Shown: positions 18,834-27,877, numbered from the stretch's first letter. The stretch is 29,976 bases of DNA from Chara braunii (GCA_003427395.1 BFEA01000164.1:1618469-1648444), one strand, 5' to 3'. Notes: generated by a model not told the origin, from the sequence alone. Program-made: numbers and translations.

Positions 18834-19284
18834 CTGGGCAAGTCTCCATAAGTTTGGAGGGCCCAGTGCTATGTTTATTTTTGATTGCCTGGAGGACCAG
18901 ACAGGTTTCCATAAGTTTAAATGGTCTGGTTGCTCTGACTTGCGAGGGCTGTTTGTGACTGCCTTTTCAGGGACCAAGCAGGTTTCCATAAGTTTGGATG
19001 GCTTGGTTGCCTTGTTTCATTTGGGGTTCTTGTGTTTCATTGGTTTCTGAAAGGAGTTTAGCATGTTCCATAAGTTTGGATGGCTCTAACTCTTTTTGTT
19101 TATTATGAGGGGAGATTAGGCAAAGGGCTAGACATGTTTCCATAAGTTTGGATGGTCTGGTCTGGAGCCATGCACATGTTGCAATCAGAAAGGGTAAATT
19201 TTGACTATATCCTTCTACTATTTTACTTATGAACAAGCTAGTCAGACATGTTTCCATAAGTTTGGATGGTCCGACTATAGCTTG
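18834..19284 (+). repeat. array of six conserved-centre hairpins with complementary variable arms
   Basis: Six copies of a centre close to TTTCCATAAGTTTGGATG are each flanked by arms that pair with each other but differ between copies. Arms: CTGGGC/GCCCAG (18834-18839/18861-18866); ACCAGAC/GTCTGGT (18896-18902/18924-18930); ACCAAGC/GCTTGGT (18973-18979/19001-19007); GAGTTTAGC/GCTCTAACTC, bulged (19054-19062/19083-19092); CTAGAC/GTCTGG with one wobble (19128-19133/19155-19160); and a long stem of about 14 bp with one mismatch and a 2-nt bulge (19234-19247/19269-19284). The centre between arms is 21 nt in five copies and 20 nt in one. Spacing is irregular (about 60-110 bp) and the spacers are not similar. 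A seventh copy lies at 27996-28031. I do not recognise this family. Confidence 0.85.
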
Positions 19285-19367
19285 TCATAAACTGAAGAGA
19301 GTATTAAATAAAGAATAAATTTGTGGTAAGAAGGGGCAGGTTGAACCTTTTTTCCAAGTTGAACGGC

Positions 19368-19371
19368 TCAG
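19368..19371. other. target-site duplication, left (TCAG)
   Basis: TCAG directly precedes the TG of the 5' LTR and is matched by TCAG at 27842-27845 directly after the 3' LTR CA. Four bases is at the short end for gypsy integrases (usually 4-6). Confidence 0.75.
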
Positions 19372-20324
19372 TGCGAGGCCACTGCCTCTATGAGCCCCAT
19401 AAGGCCCTATTTTGCAGCCCGTCGCCCGCCCTAAGTGAAGGCAGGCTCGACGAGGCCCTCAGGGCCCTATTCTGGCCTCCACGCAACTCAGGGCAATTCA
19501 GGCAGTTGCGCAGCGCCAGTTGTTGAGTGAACCCAGGCCCTGGGCCGCCTTTGTGAATGAATGTGAAGCAGGCCCTGGGCTGGATACGGGTACTGGGCCA
19601 AACACAGGCCAAAGGCAGTTGGGCACATGCAACCACCTCAGGCCCAAGGCCTGTTTTCGTCATGCTGGGCCTCAGGCTACCGGGGCCTACTGGAAGCTTC
19701 CTGGGACTCGATGCAGGCAGGCCACTTCGATATAGCAAAGGGCCTGCCTCCGCATTCGGCATTCGGGTGCTGGCTGCATGCTGCGCAAGCGCTGGTGCGC
19801 TATTTGCTAGCTGGGGCCTACGCTCTCACGGGCGAGCAGGGAAGGAGCACGCAGCCATAGCCNAGCTGCACTGCTGTAAGCTGGGTGAAGCGCAGGGTGG
19901 TCCTTGGGTGCTAGTGGCATCTGTGCGTTGGGGAACGAGGTTGTGAGTGTGGCGAGAGACATACCTNGTGCTGGAAGCGGGCGACATTGGTCGCCATATG
20001 CTCGTACTTCGGGAAAGNTGTTGACGTCATCTTTCGGCATCGTAGTATAGGTTAGATAGGATCTGCCACATGTAGTCTGGGCGCCGAGCGCCAGATAGGA
20101 TATCAACTCNGGTTCTTCGTTGATGATGATGGGACTATTTCAGCATTGTCAATTATGAACTCTTGGTGTGTTCTTATTTGGTGAATCTCGTGATGCAATT
20201 CTGCTGTTGGTTCGAGGTNATCTCGTGATGCAATTCTGCTGTTGGTTCGAGGTCACGACTATCTGGACTCGTATGTATGATGCTGTGTGATTGTTGAAGT
20301 TCGCTATTGCTCATCTTTCTTGCA
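19372..20324 (+). repeat. element 3 5' LTR
   Basis: 953 bp, TGCGAGG...TTGCA. Contains the stem-loop CTGGGCGCCGAGCGCCAG at 20077-20094 (shared with element 1), a 35-bp tandem duplication (20185-20219 and 20220-20254) absent from the 3' LTR, and five of the six single N positions of the window (19863, 19967, 20018, 20110, 20219). The Ns show that the assembler or consensus could not decide between repeats here. Confidence 0.95.
20185..20254. repeat. 35-bp tandem duplication in the 5' LTR
   Basis: ATCTCGTGATGCAATTCTGC and the following bases to GGTTCGAGGT appear twice in direct succession, with an N at the junction (20219). The 3' LTR has one copy (27737-27771). It could be a real duplication or an assembly artefact. 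Confidence 0.85.
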
Positions 20325-20327
20325 ATT

Positions 20328-20339
20328 TGGTATCGGAGC
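20328..20339 (+). promoter_or_regulatory. element 3 PBS, initiator-Met tRNA type
   Basis: TGGTATCGGAGC starts three bases after the 5' LTR end. It differs from the plant consensus TGGTATCAGAGC by one base. Minus-strand DNA synthesis would be primed here from the tRNA 3' end. Confidence 0.9.
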
Positions 20340-21505
20340 TGTGGTACGNTTACGCTCATCTGGCGCTTGTCTTCTGCCTTATACGGTACATACATGCGGT
20401 CTGCTGGGAGAGTTTGGCCGTAAGTGGTGTGTAGTGAGGAGGGCGGAGGCGAGTGAGTGGCGACCCAGGAGGTGAGGGGATCGCCAGGAAGGCTACGTGG
20501 GGTTAATGTGGTCTGGACAGTGTGATGAGAACTATCTATGTGCGATTGATGCTGAGGTGGAACGACGAGATAATGCTGGTTGTGCCAATGCAGTGACTGG
20601 TCATTGCAATCGCCATCAGGTCATCTGGTGAGATTATCTCTGTGGTTGGGGGCAGCTATTTGAGGTACGTTGCTCTTAACCTTATCTACCCGCTCCGACA
20701 CTTCTTACCGTGAGGTTGTGTGTTCCTAATTGAGAGTCCTCTAATTGTGAGGTGTCGAGTGCGCTCAACCTTGAGAGTCGGGAATGTTCACGTGGAGCAT
20801 CTAGGAGAAGATGGGCGGAGCTTTCTGAAGGGCCCTGGACGAAGCATTGGGTCACGGTCACCATGCCAACCCACAGGGAGTAGAGCACGCATGCCTTGCT
20901 GCTTGTCCTTTGTTCGGCTTGCTGCGCTGTTAGATGGGTACTGTTGGGCAGGCCAACCCTTGAGGGAGACGAGACCGGGCGTCTTTAAATAAGCACCGAA
21001 AGGGGAACCATTGGCTGTGATCGTCGTCCGACTGCGACGTAAAAGAATTCCTGGAGTCACTTGGGGGCGGACGTTAAATTGCCTCTGGATCAGCCAATGG
21101 TTGTAAGGCTCGCTGCACGCGAGGATAATCCAGTGCAGGGCTGGCCAGCTCATCAGATACTCGGGGCACAGGGGTGGGCCGGACACACACCTTTAGACAC
21201 GCGACGTCTCCAGATTGCTCAGGGACGCTGACGTCAAGTGATACTCAGGGGAACTAAGGGAGGGGTAAATTCCTGTTGATAAGTTCAAGAAAATTCCATG
21301 CTGTCCTATCCACACAAATAATTCTATTTTTATTTTTTGATTAGTTAGGTGTACAGCCATTGACATCTGACAGACATCATTAGTTAGTCACATGTTGACC
21401 CGAATGTAAAGTCTCCAAAATAGCCACCAGTCGATTGGTATGTGCACTACGTTGCGGTAGGCACCTAGAGTGCATTAGTGCAGATTGTGTACAGGGCTGT
21501 AGCTT
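20340..21505 (+). other. element 3 untranslated leader
   Basis: About 1.17 kb without a credible reading frame. It shares several blocks with the element 1 leader, the best being 20826-20873 (CTGAAGGGCCCTGG and GGGTCACGGTCACCATGCC) and 21011-21043. The long leader is normal for plant gypsy elements and may contain packaging or dimerisation signals. Confidence 0.75.
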
Positions 21506-22522
21506 ATGAGTGATAGGGAGGACCAGCTACCAGATGATCGGATCTTGCGATCGGCAAGGCGCCCAGTAGCCCATTTGGCATTAGGACCGGAGGGCGACAT
21601 ACATATGTTCCACCAGCTTAGGGAGAGGCAGCAGCAACAGAGGAGGGCTAGCGCAGCAGAGGCTAGCAGGGCTCTAGTGAGTGAAGTCGCAGCTTCAGAA
21701 GCCATGGCCACCTCAGCACAGCAGTCTACTCAAGCTGGTAGTTCAGGATCTGTTGGGTCAACAGTCGCGCAAACCCAGAGTCAGTCCACTGGTGTAATGG
21801 TGAGCCAGGCAATAGTGTTAACTCCCGATGAGATCGCCATACAACAAGCAGCATTTCAGGAGGCACAACTACAGAAGGCGTTAGGAGATATAAAAGCGGA
21901 GAAAGAAAGGATGATCAGAAGAAGAGCCAGGATGCAACGTAGACAAGTGGACGTTAGTGAGTTAGAGGAGATGGACCTGACGAACGTGACTGATGATGTG
22001 AGACTCGTACGGTCTGTTCTGTTGAATGTAGTTGAGATGCAGGACCATCAGACAACCATCCTGCAGGACATCCAGTAAAGTTTGGCCCTGTTGGTTGGGC
22101 GAACGCAGGCAACGTCGCCAATGTCCGGGCCTGGTGCCTGGCCCGTTGTACATCCTCCTCCTTATGTCCCACCGGTGACTGGGGTATCCCCAAATGTTGC
22201 TCCATCATCGGTAGCGATCGTTTCCCTGGGCATGGCGATGTCGGGAGGGGTATCAGCAGGGACTAGTTTGCAGGTTCCTGTTAAGACAGTGTTCACCCAA
22301 ACTCCGTTGGAGGTTGCAGTCACCACGCAGCCTGCTGTCTCGCAGCCTGTGCAGCCGCAGGGCACACACCCCCTGCAGCTAGCACAACAACCTGTGTCAC
22401 AGGGTCCACAGCCCGTTGTGATGCAGGGACCGGGACAAACAGAGTGGGTTCCAAAGAGGGCCATCGCCGCTCCGAAACCCTTCACAGGGACAAGAGAGGC
22501 GAAGACCTCGACACATGTTTGA
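21506..22522 (+). pseudogene. gag: element 3 gag, N-terminal and linker part
   Basis: An ATG at 21506 (MSDREDQLPDDRILRSARRP) opens a 190-codon frame with Gln/Ala-rich coiled-coil stretches (FHQLRERQQQQRRASAAEAS, then EAQLQKALGDIKAEKERMIR). A TAA at 22076-22078 interrupts after QTTILQDIQ, and the same frame continues without a break through a Pro/Gln/Val-rich linker (VSQPVQPQGTHPLQLAQQPV) to KPFTGTREAKTSTHV and a TGA at 22520. The TAA is best read as a former CAA or CAG in a Gln-Gln pair. The frame then slips by one base near 22495 and the capsid domain follows in the next frame. Confidence 0.88.
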
Positions 22523-23475
22523 GGTCAGTGCCAGTCTATGTCAGGTGTAAACTTACCTTGCCGCACGAAGAAGTGCTTGTGGCTGCTTCCTACCTAGAAG
22601 GTAGTGCAGCAAGATGGTTGAGTGGTTTAGTGCAGCTCCAGGGGTATGGTCATGACTTCCGCGCTTGGGCGGTCACCCAAAAGTTGGAGGACTTCCTGAA
22701 GATGGTGGAGGAGAGGTGGCACGATCCTTAGGAGGCCCAAAGGGCCACTGACGAGATCCTGACATTGCACACAAGGCAGTTTAAGTTAGTTAGGGAAGCC
22801 ACCGACGCTGTTGAGCGTTTGATCTGTGTCCCTGCGGTGCGCTATGACCCCCAGGTTCTGCTTACATCGTAATTGAGATGCTTTTCTCAGCCTCTCAGGA
22901 ACCAGTTGGCAAGTCAGGCCAACATCAATATGCACAACTTCCCTTCGTTCAGCAAGATGGCCCTAGACCTTGAGGCTAAGATAGGGCATGGACAGGCACC
23001 CACTACGGATGGGAGGAAGAAGACGTTGCCTCCTAACTGGAAGGCGAAGGGCCACATTATATTTGTCGACAACGATGGTTCAACCATCGAGTTAGACGAA
23101 CACTTCCAGGAAAGAGTAGGTTCAGAGGCAGGCAACACAGAAGATTCAGAGGGTGAAGTAGTCGCTGCCGTTGCTCAGAAAGGTGAGGCGACCGGTAGAC
23201 GCCGCGGAGGCTCCCGGTCAAGGAGTCAAGTTGACCCGAACGCTCCTCCATGGGAGAAAGCGGGTCTCACTGAGTACATGTGGAGAGATCGGTACTCACG
23301 GTAGGCCTGTATTCGTTGTGGTCAATACGGCCATAGTCAGTACAAGTGCCGCAATAAGAAGGTAACCGAAAAGATCCCGCCTACGGGGCAGGTGTTGGGA
23401 TCCTCTCACCCCGTTGGTAGCAATGTTGCCAGTACTTCTGGCAGTGCTCTGGGAAACACGTCGGGCCAGTACGAA
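22495..23475 (+). pseudogene. gag: element 3 gag, capsid and nucleocapsid
   Basis: Capsid helices follow the frameshift (GEDLDTCLRSVPVYVRCKL, SYLEGSAARWLSGLV, MVEERWHDP). TAG at 22729-22731 stands immediately after WHDP, the same place as the TAG in element 1. The frame continues (ILTLHTRQFKLVREATDAVE), has a TAA at 22870, then a charged region with DNDGSTIELDEHFQERVGS and an Arg/Gly-rich basic patch (TGRRRGGSRSRSQ). A TAG at 23302 directly precedes the nucleocapsid zinc knuckle CIRCGQYGHSQYKC (C-x2-C-x4-H-x4-C, intact, about 23308-23349). Two adjacent TAGs at 23476-23481 close the frame. The knuckle binds genomic RNA in packaging. Confidence 0.9.
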
Positions 23476-23483
23476 TAGTAGCT

Positions 23484-24000
23484 GTTCCTGCTAGGGTCGA
23501 GGTGGTGGAGCCACCCTCACCATCTCGAGAGATGGCCCAAGCTACTGACTCCAGCGTCGTCCCGCAAACACATTCAGACCCGTCGAGCCTCTGTTCGATG
23601 AATGTGTTCGAGTCCCTCGAGGAGCTAGAGGCGGAGTGGTCTAGATCTGACCCGCTAGCTTCTTGGACGGCCCTAGTCAAAGCCCCTAAGGGTGAGATGT
23701 TCGTCAGCGAGGTTGTCATTGGCGGCCGCAAGGCCGGGGCCTATTATGACACTTGCTCGACAAGGAACTTTATTAGTCGCGCGTGCGTTCAGAGGCTGCG
23801 TTTACAGGGGCGAGTGCAGCGCCTGAGTTGACCTGTGGAGTCGACCTGTGCCAACAAACAGCGCATGGTAGTGAATGACTACCTCCAGGATGTTGAGTGC
23901 TGTTTCCCGTACGCGGGGAGGGGACTTGAGACATCGTGTCTCGTTCCTAGTGAGCGATGAACTTCCCATGGACTTGTTGTTAGGTATGTACTACCTATCT
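23484..24000 (+). pseudogene. element 3 retropepsin-type protease with DTC active site
   Basis: Protease domain in two frames. First half: a Ser/Glu-rich linker (NVFESLEELEAEWSRSD), then VVIGGRKAGAYYDTCSTRNF at about 23715-23774, where DSGAT or DTGAT is replaced by DTCST, so the essential Gly is Cys. TGA at 23829 and a slip within a G-rich run near 23915 lead to the second half, RHRVSFLVSDELPMDLLLGM, carrying the ILG-like hallmark (LLGMYYL). No active enzyme is expected. The assignment is firm from the paired motifs and from position. Confidence 0.86.
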
Positions 24001-24311
24001 GTGGCACAACCCCAGTTTGACTGGGACCGAAAAGTGGTAAAACACACTTTGCCAGGTGGAGGGACCGCCAGATTGCACAAGTTCAAAGCTAGTAGTCTGA
24101 TCGAGTCCCATGGATGCATGTGTGCAGCCGCGTTCTATACCTATTATAAGCAAAATCAGGAGGGTATGTACTTCGTTTATGTCTCTGCTGCAGGCGAGCC
24201 GGTGAAAATGCCGTCGGAGATAGAGGGAGTAGTTGCCAAGTACCCTGATCTATTTGAAGAGCCAACAGGGGTTGTAGAGAGGGAGGTCGTCCACGCGATA
24301 GAGAGCCCCTA
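24001..24311 (+). pseudogene. element 3 protease-RT linker with deletion junction
   Basis: Continues the protease frame (VAQPQFDWDRKVVKHTLPGG) to the RT lead-in YPDLFEEPTGVVEREVVHAIE, then jumps at about 24300-24306 to CCCCTACCGCGCATCGATG, which encodes PLPRIDD in another frame. Compared with element 1, everything from the lead-in to KNAEPLPRIDD (about 80 codons, the fingers including RPSSSPF and CIDYRGLN) is missing. A short AGAG microhomology lies at the junction. Confidence 0.85.
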
Positions 24312-25970
24312 CCGCGCATCGATGATCTGTTAGATAGAGTGCAAGGGTGTCGGTACTTCAGTAAGATAGATCTGAAGTCCGGGTACCATCAGATTGCAAT
24401 CCGGCCCGAGGATCGGCCCAAAACCGCTTTTCAGACCAGGTACGGTCTGTTAGAGTTTGTGGTGATGCCTTTTGGCCTTTGCAATGCTCCTGGCACCTTT
24501 CAGCACGCTATGAATCAAATATTCCATGACTACTTAGATAAGTTTGTCATCGTGTACCTCGATGACATACTTATTTTTAGTAAGACTGTTGAGGAGCACG
24601 TTGCACATTTGGACAAAGTCCTCAGTCTCTTGCGACAACACAAGTTCAAGATCAACGGTGAGAAGTGCGAGTTTGGCCGCACCCGTGTCTTGTACTTGGG
24701 TCATGAGATATCCGCGGAAGGGTTGAAGCCCGATGACGCGAAGGTGGCCAGCATTCGTGATTGACCGCGTCCTCAGTCTGTGACTGATATGAGATCATTC
24801 TTAGGGATGACTGGCTGCTATCGCAACTTTGTGGAGAACTATAGCATAGTTGCCGCCCCCTTGACTGATCTGACTCGCCTTGACACCCCATGGGAGTGGA
24901 CTGAGAGATACGAGGCTGCTTTCAAACATCTGAAGCATGCGTTGACACATTACGAAGTCTTGAAACTTCCTGATCATGATAAGCCGTTTATAGTAACTAC
25001 GGATGCTAGCCAATATGGCATAGGCGCCGTACTTGCACAACTGGAGGGGAAAAAGTTGAGGCCAGTAGAGTACATATCTAAAAAGATGCGCTCTCAGAAG
25101 TTGGCTAAGTCCACCTATGAGAAGGAACTTTATGCGGTGTACAAGGCTCTGACCCATTGGAGGCACTACCTCCTTGGGAGGTTCTTCATCCTTAGGACTA
25201 ATCATCAGACCCTGAGATGGATGAGAACACAGCCGGTACTCTCTGATGCTCTCAAGCGTTGGATCGAAGTCATTGAGCAGTATGACTTGGAGCCCCAGTA
25301 CATCAAGGGCGAGTACAATAAGGTTGCTGATGCCCTGTCGCGCAGACCAGACTTCTCGGGTGCGCTGATCACTGAATTTGGGCTTGAGGACACTGTTACT
25401 CAGTCTTTGGTGGAAGCCTATCACGAGGACCAGTTTATGTCCGAGATCATACGCAGATTCCAGGCGAAGGACAAGAAGACCTCTGCCGAGTTTGAATTGG
25501 TCAATGGCTTGCTGTTCCTTGAGAAGGCAGGGAATAAACGATTGTGTGTCACTAATAGCGAGTCTTTGCGTAGTTTATTTTTAGGTGAGTGTCACGACGC
25601 CACCGACCATTTTGGGTACAAGAAGACCGCAGTTAATCTGCGGCAGCGGTTTTGGTGGCCCACGATGATGCGAGACGCCCAGCTGTACGTGGAGACTTGT
25701 CAGGTATGTCAAAGAGACAAGCCCCGTACTCAGGCTCCTCTTGGGCTCCTGAAGCCCCTTCCGATTTTGGAACAGCTTGGTGAGAGTCTGTCCATGGACT
25801 TCGTGGACACTCTGGTCACCAGCAAGAGTGGGATGCGACATATCTTTGTCATCGTGGATAGGTTTAGCAAGTATGCTAGGTTAGTGGCAATGCCAGAAAC
25901 AACAAGAACGGAGTATGTGATTAGAATGTTCAAGGAAAACTGGGTCAGGGACTTTGGTTTACCGAGTCTA
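24312..25970 (+). pseudogene. pol: element 3 pol: RT palm/thumb, RNase H, integrase N-terminal part
   Basis: One reading frame with a single TGA at 24762 (IRD*PRP, formerly Trp). RT: FSKIDLKSGYHQIAI, VVMPFGLCNAPGTFQ, intact YLDD in VIVYLDDILIFS, thumb LYLGHEISAEG. RNase H: VTTDASQYGIGAVLAQ (Asp), STYEKELYAVYKAL (Glu), ILRTNHQTLRW where the family Asp of TDHQTL is Asn, and VADALSRRPD (Asp). Integrase: HHCC finger CHDATDHFGYKKT, then TCQVCQRDK; catalytic core first Asp in SLSMDFVDTL, then FVIVDRFSKYARLVAM. The frame is lost near 25970, just before the second core Asp. The missing RT fingers and the RNase H Asp to Asn change mean no activity. Confidence 0.93.
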
Positions 25971-26470
25971 TTATTAGTGACAAGGATGTCCGGTTTACCA
26001 GTGAGTTGTGGAAGGCCGTTGCTGCAGAGCAGGGAACTCAGTTGCAGATGACTTCTGGGAATCACCCAGAGGCCAACGGTCAGGCCGAGCAACTGAACCG
26101 CGCAGTACAACACCTGTTGAGGCATTACATCAAGCCCAACCAAGTGGAATGGGATGAGAAGCTTGCTCTCATCGCCAGCTTGTACAATAACGCTGTACAC
26201 AGCGCCACCGGGGTGAGCCCAAACAGCTTACTACTAACTTTCAAGCCTAGACCGGCCTTAGACTTTCTTCTTCCCGAGAATCAGACCACTGCTGCACCAG
26301 GTACCTTAGAATTCGCTTATTGGTATGAACAAAAGATGCAGCGGGCTGTAGAACAGATGCAGAAGGCACAGACTGCAGAGGTAGAGTCTGAAAATAGACA
26401 CCGTCGTCCTTCTACGTTTCAGGTTGGGGACATAGTCTGGGTTAAGTCTTCAGAACTGGGATGGAGCACG
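25970..26470 (+). pseudogene. pol: element 3 integrase catalytic core, second part
   Basis: After a one-base slip the core continues with ISDKDVRFTSELWKAVAAEQ (second catalytic Asp, in SDKD) and NHPEANGQAEQLNRAVQHLL (catalytic Glu in GQAE), then SLYNNAVHSATGVSPNSLL and VGDIVWVKSSEL (GPY/F-like C-terminal region begins). With the Asp of the preceding fragment the D-D-E triad is complete but split over two frames. Another one-base slip occurs near 26458-26465. Confidence 0.92.
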
Positions 26471-26913
26471 GGATTTCCCGCAAACTCATGCCCCAGTACT
26501 TTGGACCCTGGGAAGTCTTGGACATCGTTGGGAAAGATCCGGATGGACCATCTTATGTTATCCGGATCCCCGGTCACCTCCGAACTTACCCCGTCTTTCA
26601 CGCCTCCAAGCTTGCACCTTTAAAGGAAACAAATGAGTTTCCTTCTCGTCGCTCAATGCGGCCCCCAACCATGGATGGCGAAGTGGACATCGATGACATT
26701 GTGGATCACAGGGAGCTGCCAGCTTAGAGACCTGCAGGAAGGGGACATCCTCCGAAACCGAAGCTGCAGTATCGCGTTCGGTTTAGACATCATACTGATC
26801 CCAAGGAGGACCGTTGGTTCACAAGGGAAGAACTCATGCAGACCGCTCTTCAAGTTGTAGCCAGTTATGAGAAATCTCTGCAGAAGGGAAAGCGCCCCAT
26901 GATTGAAGACTGA
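26461..26913 (+). pseudogene. pol: element 3 integrase C-terminus and chromo-like domain
   Basis: Continues as MEHGISRKLMPQYFGPWEVL (GPY/F motif YFGPWEV), then YVIRIPGHLRTYPVFHASKL, the typical gypsy/chromovirus integrase end. After IDDIVDHRELPA comes TAG at 26725-26727; beyond it the same frame encodes KPKLQYRVRFRHHTDPKEDR followed by WFTREEL, which resembles a diverged chromodomain (Y...V.F......ED.W....EL), and ends at TGA 26911-26913. Chromodomains direct integration to modified chromatin; here only the spacing and two aromatic positions support the call, so I regard it as chromo-like. Confidence 0.78.
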
Positions 26914-26937
26914 GCTTCTCATAGGACTGTTGAAGCT

Positions 26938-26950
26938 AAGGAGGAGGGAA
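26938..26950 (+). promoter_or_regulatory. element 3 polypurine tract
   Basis: AAGGAGGAGGGAA directly precedes the TG of the 3' LTR. In LTR retrotransposons this purine stretch resists RNase H and primes plus-strand DNA synthesis. Confidence 0.9.
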
Positions 26951-27841
26951 TGCGAGGCCACTGCCTCTATGAGCCCCATAAGGCCCCATTTTGCAGCCCG
27001 TCGGCTGCCCTAAGTGAAGGCAGGCTCGACGAGGCCCTCATGGCCCTATTCTGGCCTCCACGCAACTCAAGGAAATTCAGGCAGTTGCGCAGTGCCAGTT
27101 GGTTGAGTGAACCCAGGTCCTGGGCCGCCTTTGTGAATGTATGTGAAGCAGGCTCTGGGCTGGATACGGGTACTGGGCCAAACACAGGCCAAAGGCAGTT
27201 GGGCACATGCAACCACCTCAGGCCCAAGGCCTGTTTTCGTCGTGTTGGGCCTCAGGTTACCGGGGCCTTCTGGAAGCTTCCTGGGACTGCACGCAGGTAG
27301 GCCACTTTGATATAGCAAAGGGTCTGCCTCCATATTGGGCATTCGGGTGCTGGTTGCATGCTGCGCAAGCGCTGCTGCGCTATTTGCTGGTTGGCGCCTA
27401 CGCTCTCACGGGCGAGCAAGGAAGAAGCACGCAGCCATAGCCGAGCTGCGCTGCTGTAAACTGGGTGACGCGCAGGGTGGTCCTTGGGTGCTAGTGGCAT
27501 CTGTGCGTTGGGGAACGAGGTTGTGAGTGTGGCGAGAGACATACCTGGTGCTGGAAGCGTGCGACATTGGTCGCCATATGCTCGTACTTCGGGAATGTTG
27601 TTGACGTCATCTTTCGGCATCGTAGTATATGGGCTCCGAGCGCCAGATAGGATATCAACTCTGGTTCTTCGTTGATGATGATGGGACTATTTCAACATTG
27701 TCAATTATGAACTCTCGGTGTGTTCTTATTTGGTGAATCTCGTGATGCAATTCTACTGTTGGTTCGAGGTCAAGACTATCTGGACTCATATGTATGATGT
27801 TGTTTGATTGCTGAAGTTCCCTATTGCTCATCTTCCTTGCA
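26951..27841 (+). repeat. element 3 3' LTR
   Basis: 891 bp, colinear with 19372-20324. It lacks the segment corresponding to about 20051-20079, which includes the left side of the conserved stem-loop, and has a single copy of the 35-bp unit. It has no N positions. It ends TTCCTTGCA and is followed by TCAG. Confidence 0.95.
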
Positions 27842-27845
27842 TCAG
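27842..27845. other. target-site duplication, right (TCAG)
   Basis: Matches TCAG at 19368-19371. Defines the empty site as the hairpin-array locus. Confidence 0.75.
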
Positions 27846-27877
27846 TCATATGTGGCCTTAAAAGACTAAGATGCAGA

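Larger units (their letters stand above)
19372..27841 (+). mobile_element. element 3: full-length Ty3/gypsy chromovirus-like retrotransposon (degenerate)
   Basis: An 8.47-kb insertion bounded by two direct LTRs starting TGCGAGG and ending TTGCA, with PBS after the 5' LTR, polypurine tract before the 3' LTR and a 4-bp flanking repeat. The internal order gag, protease, RT, RNase H, integrase, C-terminal chromo-like domain is that of chromoviruses (gypsy with integrase after RNase H). The LTRs differ at roughly eight positions plus one indel in their first 180 bp by my count, and by a 29-bp deletion and a 35-bp duplication further on, so the insertion is not recent. Coding parts contain at least eight premature stops and several frameshifts; a segment of RT is deleted. 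Confidence 0.95.

Noticed and set aside
18834-19284. CRISPR-like array
   Set aside because: Repeats are irregularly spaced, the centre is short, arms vary, spacers are unequal in length, and the surroundings are eukaryotic with no cas-like genes.
20682-21186. Short ORFs in the element 3 leader
   Set aside because: No similarity to gag or pol, frames not conserved with element 1 even though the DNA blocks are.
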